Under the pieces are notes generated by a model. That model did no database searches, had not been told where the DNA came from, and saw only the letters and a program-made list of their open reading frames with translations. The position numbers and the translations under genes are program-made. From Porphyra umbilicalis (Eukaryota > Rhodophyta > Bangiophyceae > Bangiales > Bangiaceae), in the NCBI GenBank assembly GCA_002049455.2, contig KV919074.1, positions 1-64,000 of the forward strand: a stretch of 64,000 nucleotides of DNA. The letters run 5' to 3'. This document shows positions 60,276 through 64,000 of this stretch, one piece after another (position 1 is the stretch's first letter; each line of letters opens with the position of its first letter).

Positions 60276-60949
60276 AGTGATAAGGAGAAGAGGCCTAGTT
60301 GCACACGCGCCGTAGAGAGGAAGGGTGATGGTCAATGAGAGCCGGTTGCGAGCGCCGGGACCGCGTACTGCGGATGCGGTGTGTGTGATATGTGCGGATC
60401 CAAGCGATTGGAGGCAGCTGCAGGCGGCACCGCCACGCTCGCACAAACCTATCCAGGCGAGTCCCGAGTACAGGGCTTGTCAGTGGTATCATGTGACCGA
60501 TGCTGCAAACCCGCAATTGCGTGTGCAGGCCAAATGGGGTGTGTACCATTCAATTTGAATCTAATCAAGGAAAACGTAATGAAGATTCAAAGAGAAACTG
60601 CGAATGCTGGGTTCTCGGTCGGTACCGGTTGGACCAGAATCTTCGCAGAGCAACCAACGAGACCGAGGGAAAGAAACGACGTAGAACACAACGGTCATAA
60701 TAGGGGTGATCATGGGAGAAAGCAGGACAGGGAAGCGCGTATATTTTCAAGAGCGACAGCCAGGCAACAAAAACAAAACGAAGGCCAGGAAAAACAAATA
60801 ACAGGCCAAGCCATTGGACGCTCAGGCGATGCCCACCGGCGGGCGGGCGCTGCGCGGGCGCGGCAACAGAAGCAGGTCAACAGGCAGCCGCGTCCGGGAG
60901 CGGGCTCGTCACGGTCACGGCCGCGCCCACCCCCAGTCTTGAGCCCATC
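60276..60949. other. Intergenic: GALT promoter and 3' UTR of UBAP2L-like gene B
   Basis: No gene is seen. The A/C-rich stretch at 60560-60800 is the least GC-rich part of this section and is probably the 3' UTR of gene B. Confidence 0.5.
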
Positions 60950-63900
60950 CTAGTAGTACCCGCCGCTCCCCCCGCCGTGGTAGTAGTTGTTGTAGTGCTG
61001 CTGCTGCTGCTGCTGCTGCTGCGCCTGCGCCTGCGCCTGTGTCGGCAAGACACCGCTTGGGAGGCCACCCATGCCGCCATTGGCCCCCCACGCCTCAGCG
61101 CCACCGTAGATGCCTTGCCCACCCTGTCCCGCTTGGCCGCCGCCCTGTGTCGTGCCATCGGGCGCGGAGCCGCCGTAGTTGCCCATGGCACCCTGGCCCG
61201 ACGGCGCCTCTCCATACTTCGCATCTTGGCCACCGCCACCGGGCGCGCCATAGCCTCCGCCATACCCGTAGAGGCCGCCATAGCCGCCCATCCCACCGCC
61301 ACCCATCCCGCCGCCACCCATCCCACCGACACCCATCCCGCCCAGACCGCTGCCAGCCGACGGATCATAGCCACCTCCACCGCCCCCAGCACCCAGCCCG
61401 CCGCCGCCCATGCCGAGGTCGCCATACCCGCTGCGACCAGCACCCCCGGCGCCGCCGTCAAAGCTGCCCCCGCCGTTGCCCCCGCTCAAAGCACCACCGC
61501 TACCGCTGCCGGCGCCAAAGGTCGGGCCATAGCCGTACCCGCCCTGGCCCTGTGGCGGCTGCTGCATGTAAGGGTTGCCATACCCATACGGCGGCATCGG
61601 CTGCCCATACGAGAAACCCATGCCGGGGAAGAGGCCGTACTGGCCTGCGGCCGCCGCCGCCGACGCGGCGGCCGCCGCTTCCGGCCCGTAGCCCTCGCCG
61701 CCTGCGATACGACCGTCGCCACGGCCGTCGCCACGGCCGTCGCCGACGCCGCCACCCGGAGCACCCCGCAGATCGCCCACGCTTGCCACCCCCGGCGCCT
61801 GCTGCTGCTGCGACAACTGATCGCGGGACTCGGACGTACCACCCGTCCCTGCCACGCTGCTGCCGACCGCACCGCCGCCGCTGCCGCCGCCGCCGCCACC
61901 CCCAATGGCCGGCTTGCCACTGCCCACTACACCGGCGGTGCCCGTATCCACACCACCAGTCTCCCCAGCGGGCCCGCCGCCCACGGCCGGCCCACCCGCA
62001 AACGGAGCATACGGGTCAAAGCGTGGAGGTGCGACCGCGCCACCCGCCCCCGCCCGATCGACACCACCTGCGCCAGCTGCCGACGAGTCAAACGCAAAGC
62101 TGCCCGCCGACCAGTCCACACCACCACTGCCAAGGCCGCCCAGATTGAACGAGCCGAACTGGAGGCCGACGGAGTCGACTCCCACCCCAGCCGCGGAGTT
62201 GCTTGGTGCAGCGAGCGCCGCACTGCCAACCGGCACAGATGGCACGGAGGGCACGGAAGGAACGGACGACACTGGTGTCGGACCCACCACTGCCGCTGAA
62301 CGGTCGAGTGCAACCGGCGCCGCCGACGGAGCGGGCACCGAGACAGGCGCCACAGGTGCAGCCAGCGTCTCTAACGGCGCCGACACGACAGGGGCAGGGG
62401 GCGACACGGGTGCCACCGCGGCCGGTGGGGGCGCCACCGGCGCCACCGGCGCCGCAACTGGCACGGCCGCCCGCGGCGGTGCGCCCCACACGGACGTGCC
62501 AATGACACTGGGTTCGGGGACGGGTGCAGACGCTGCCGCCAACGTGGCTGGCGGGGCGACCGGCCCCATCGGCGTGGGCGGCACCGTCCAGGCACCAGCT
62601 AGGGCATTGGCGGCCGACGCCGCCGCCAACGCAGACGAGTGCTGATACACATCGCTGTCAGAGCGACGGGGCGCATCGCCTCCGCCAATCGCACCACCGA
62701 CCGGACCAACGGGCGCGGGTGGCGATACGGCGGCTACAGGAGCTGGCGCACCGACCGCGACTGCGCCGGGCCCAGAGAGTTCGGAAGCGGCCCCGACCGC
62801 CGGCGGTGGCGCACCTACGGGTGCCAGTGGCACGGGGGGCGCGACGGCCTTTGGTGGGGGAGGACGCTGGAGCTTGGACGCCGATCCGGCTGCGGCGGCA
62901 GCGGCAGCGGCAGCGGCAGCGGCAGCGGCGGCGGCGGCGGCAGCGGCAACGGCGCCTGGCGGCGGAGCGTGGCGCTCCGGCGGCGCTGCCGCCTTCGCAT
63001 ACGACAAACCCGATGCGGCAACAGACGCATAGTTGATCGGAGCCGGGTGGGCTGTGGAGGAAGGGGGGGGTGATGCGCCGGCCTAGCAGCGGGGCCCAAG
63101 TGGGACGCAGGGGGGAGTGGGGCCGCCCAGCCACCGCCGCCGCCCACGCCCGGCGGGGCGAGTCCCGCGGGCTTGCCGGTGGTGGGGATCAGAGGCTTGG
63201 GACCGCCGTGTCCATCGTCCACGGGTCCCATGTAGGGCGGAAGAGGCTTGGGGGCGGGCGCGCCGCCGCGGCCGCCTGCACCACCGCCGCCGCCGCCGCC
63301 GCCACCGCCGCCGCCGCCGCGGCCGCCACCCGATGAAGCCGAGCCGCCGCCTCCGCCCCCGCCGCCCCCGCCGCCGCCCCCGCCGCCGCCCCCACCGCCA
63401 GACGCCTGCGACCGGGAGCCGCCGCGGGAGCTTGACTTCGGGGGCCGTTGACCGCCATCCCTGGCGTGAGAGCGGCCTCCTGTGGCGCGAGTCGGCGGAG
63501 GTCGAACCGGCTTCTTCTTCTTAGCGGCCACTTCGCTCCAGTCCTCCTCGCCTGATCGAATGGGTTGGGGGTGTAGAGAGGACAATCGAGGTAGGTGCAA
63601 CAACGACATACACAGGGAGTGCATACAACCCATAACAAGACCCACCCCAGCAAGGTCCACCCCAACCAACGCGAGTGTCAGCAATCTGCACAGAAATGGA
63701 CACAGAGGAAGTGTGGGGCAGCCTGTGGGACCAGCTGTCCCCATGACCAGAGGTAGCAACGCAAAGAACAAAACACGACATCAGACTATCGGTACGGAAA
63801 AACCTCGAGACAGCGGGCACATCGCCGCATCACAAGTTCCAAACCAAAAGGGTACAACGTACCACTGACAAACCGCTCAATCGTGCGTTGAACGTCCATG

Positions 63901-64000
63901 TCGCAGTCCGTTAGTACGCGGTGCGCCTCATCCGACGTAACATTGCAGACTTCCATAACACGGTCCACCATGGCCATGACCGCTTTATTTTTTCGCGGCG
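60950..64000 (-). CDS. UBAP2L/lingerer-like protein B, paralog of A (5' end cut by window)
   Basis: Exon 1 (64000-63862, incomplete) encodes the UBA-like domain (DRVMEVCNVTSDEAHRVLTD ... FVSG). A 310-bp GT...AG intron (63861-63552) sits at the same place and phase as in A. Exon 2 starts EEDWSEVAAKKKKPVRP and has long poly-Gly. The frame then changes near 63050-63135 before INYASVAASGLSYAKAAAP: either a second short intron ending at CAG 63052, or a miscounted run of eight G at 63063-63070. Later come VGLQFGSFNLGGLGSGGVDW (62120-62180), a YGL/GYG-rich region and a Q tract with HYNNYYHGGGSGGYY. It ends TAG. The paralogs differ widely in the disordered parts, so duplication is old. Confidence 0.75.

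Noticed and set aside
59217..60338. Plus-strand frames opposite GALT
   Set aside because: Shadow frames of a clear GALT gene.
1..64000. Reassignment of UAG as a sense codon
   Set aside because: Several in-frame TAGs occur in mobile elements, but three of five host genes end at TAG in the expected place.

Overview
The window is eukaryotic nuclear DNA, GC-rich and intron-poor. The host genes fit an alga, perhaps a bangiophyte red alga (Porphyra/Pyropia-like): intron-less GALT, a GT61 glycosyltransferase with a signal anchor, and UBAP2L/lingerer-like proteins with a single short intron. The organism is inferred from gene content and base composition only. About 48 kb is nested mobile elements; the last ~15 kb holds host genes.

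1-23,053: nested retroelements. A decaying DIRS-type (tyrosine-recombinase) retrotransposon carries gag, RT-RNase H, a methylase-like module and a recombinase relic. Two copies of one Ty3/gypsy chromovirus lie in its gag in opposite directions, 5' LTR facing 5' LTR, 620 bp apart. Copy 2 (9535-19791, +) is complete: 393/391-bp LTRs and a 5-bp target duplication (ACGAG). Removing it restores the DIRS gag frame. Copy 1 (minus strand) runs off the left edge. Together they form a near-perfect inverted repeat in which paired coordinates sum to 18449 over gag-pol. Gene order is gag, an in-frame UAG, zinc knuckle, pol in the -1 frame with a C-terminal chromodomain, a small ORF3, and a long ORF on the opposite strand before the 3' LTR.

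23,054-38,298: relics. These are a coiled-coil repeat locus with units on both strands, a decayed PIF/Harbinger element (26577-30254, TCA target duplication), a 183-bp direct repeat, a Tnp2-type transposase killed only by in-frame stops, and a HARBI1-like transposase fragment.

38,299-47,282: a PIF/Harbinger element with 31-bp terminal inverted repeats and TTA target duplications. It carries three genes, not the usual two: transposase (+), Myb/SANT-like protein (-), and a long W-P-P-G/repeat-rich protein (-) with one in-frame TAG. The element is full of inverted GCCGCCGG...CCGGCGGC pairs, in genes on both strands and in the spacer alike. This is the strongest candidate for an undescribed system here.

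47,283-64,000: host genes. In order: UBAP2L-like A (+), a plastid-targeted-looking P-loop protein (+), a GT61-type glycosyltransferase (+), GALT (-), and UBAP2L-like B (-, cut by the right edge). The two UBAP2L-like paralogs face each other and share an intron position. GALT and GT61 both fit sugar-nucleotide and polysaccharide metabolism. TAG ends three of these five host genes, so TAG is a normal stop here.
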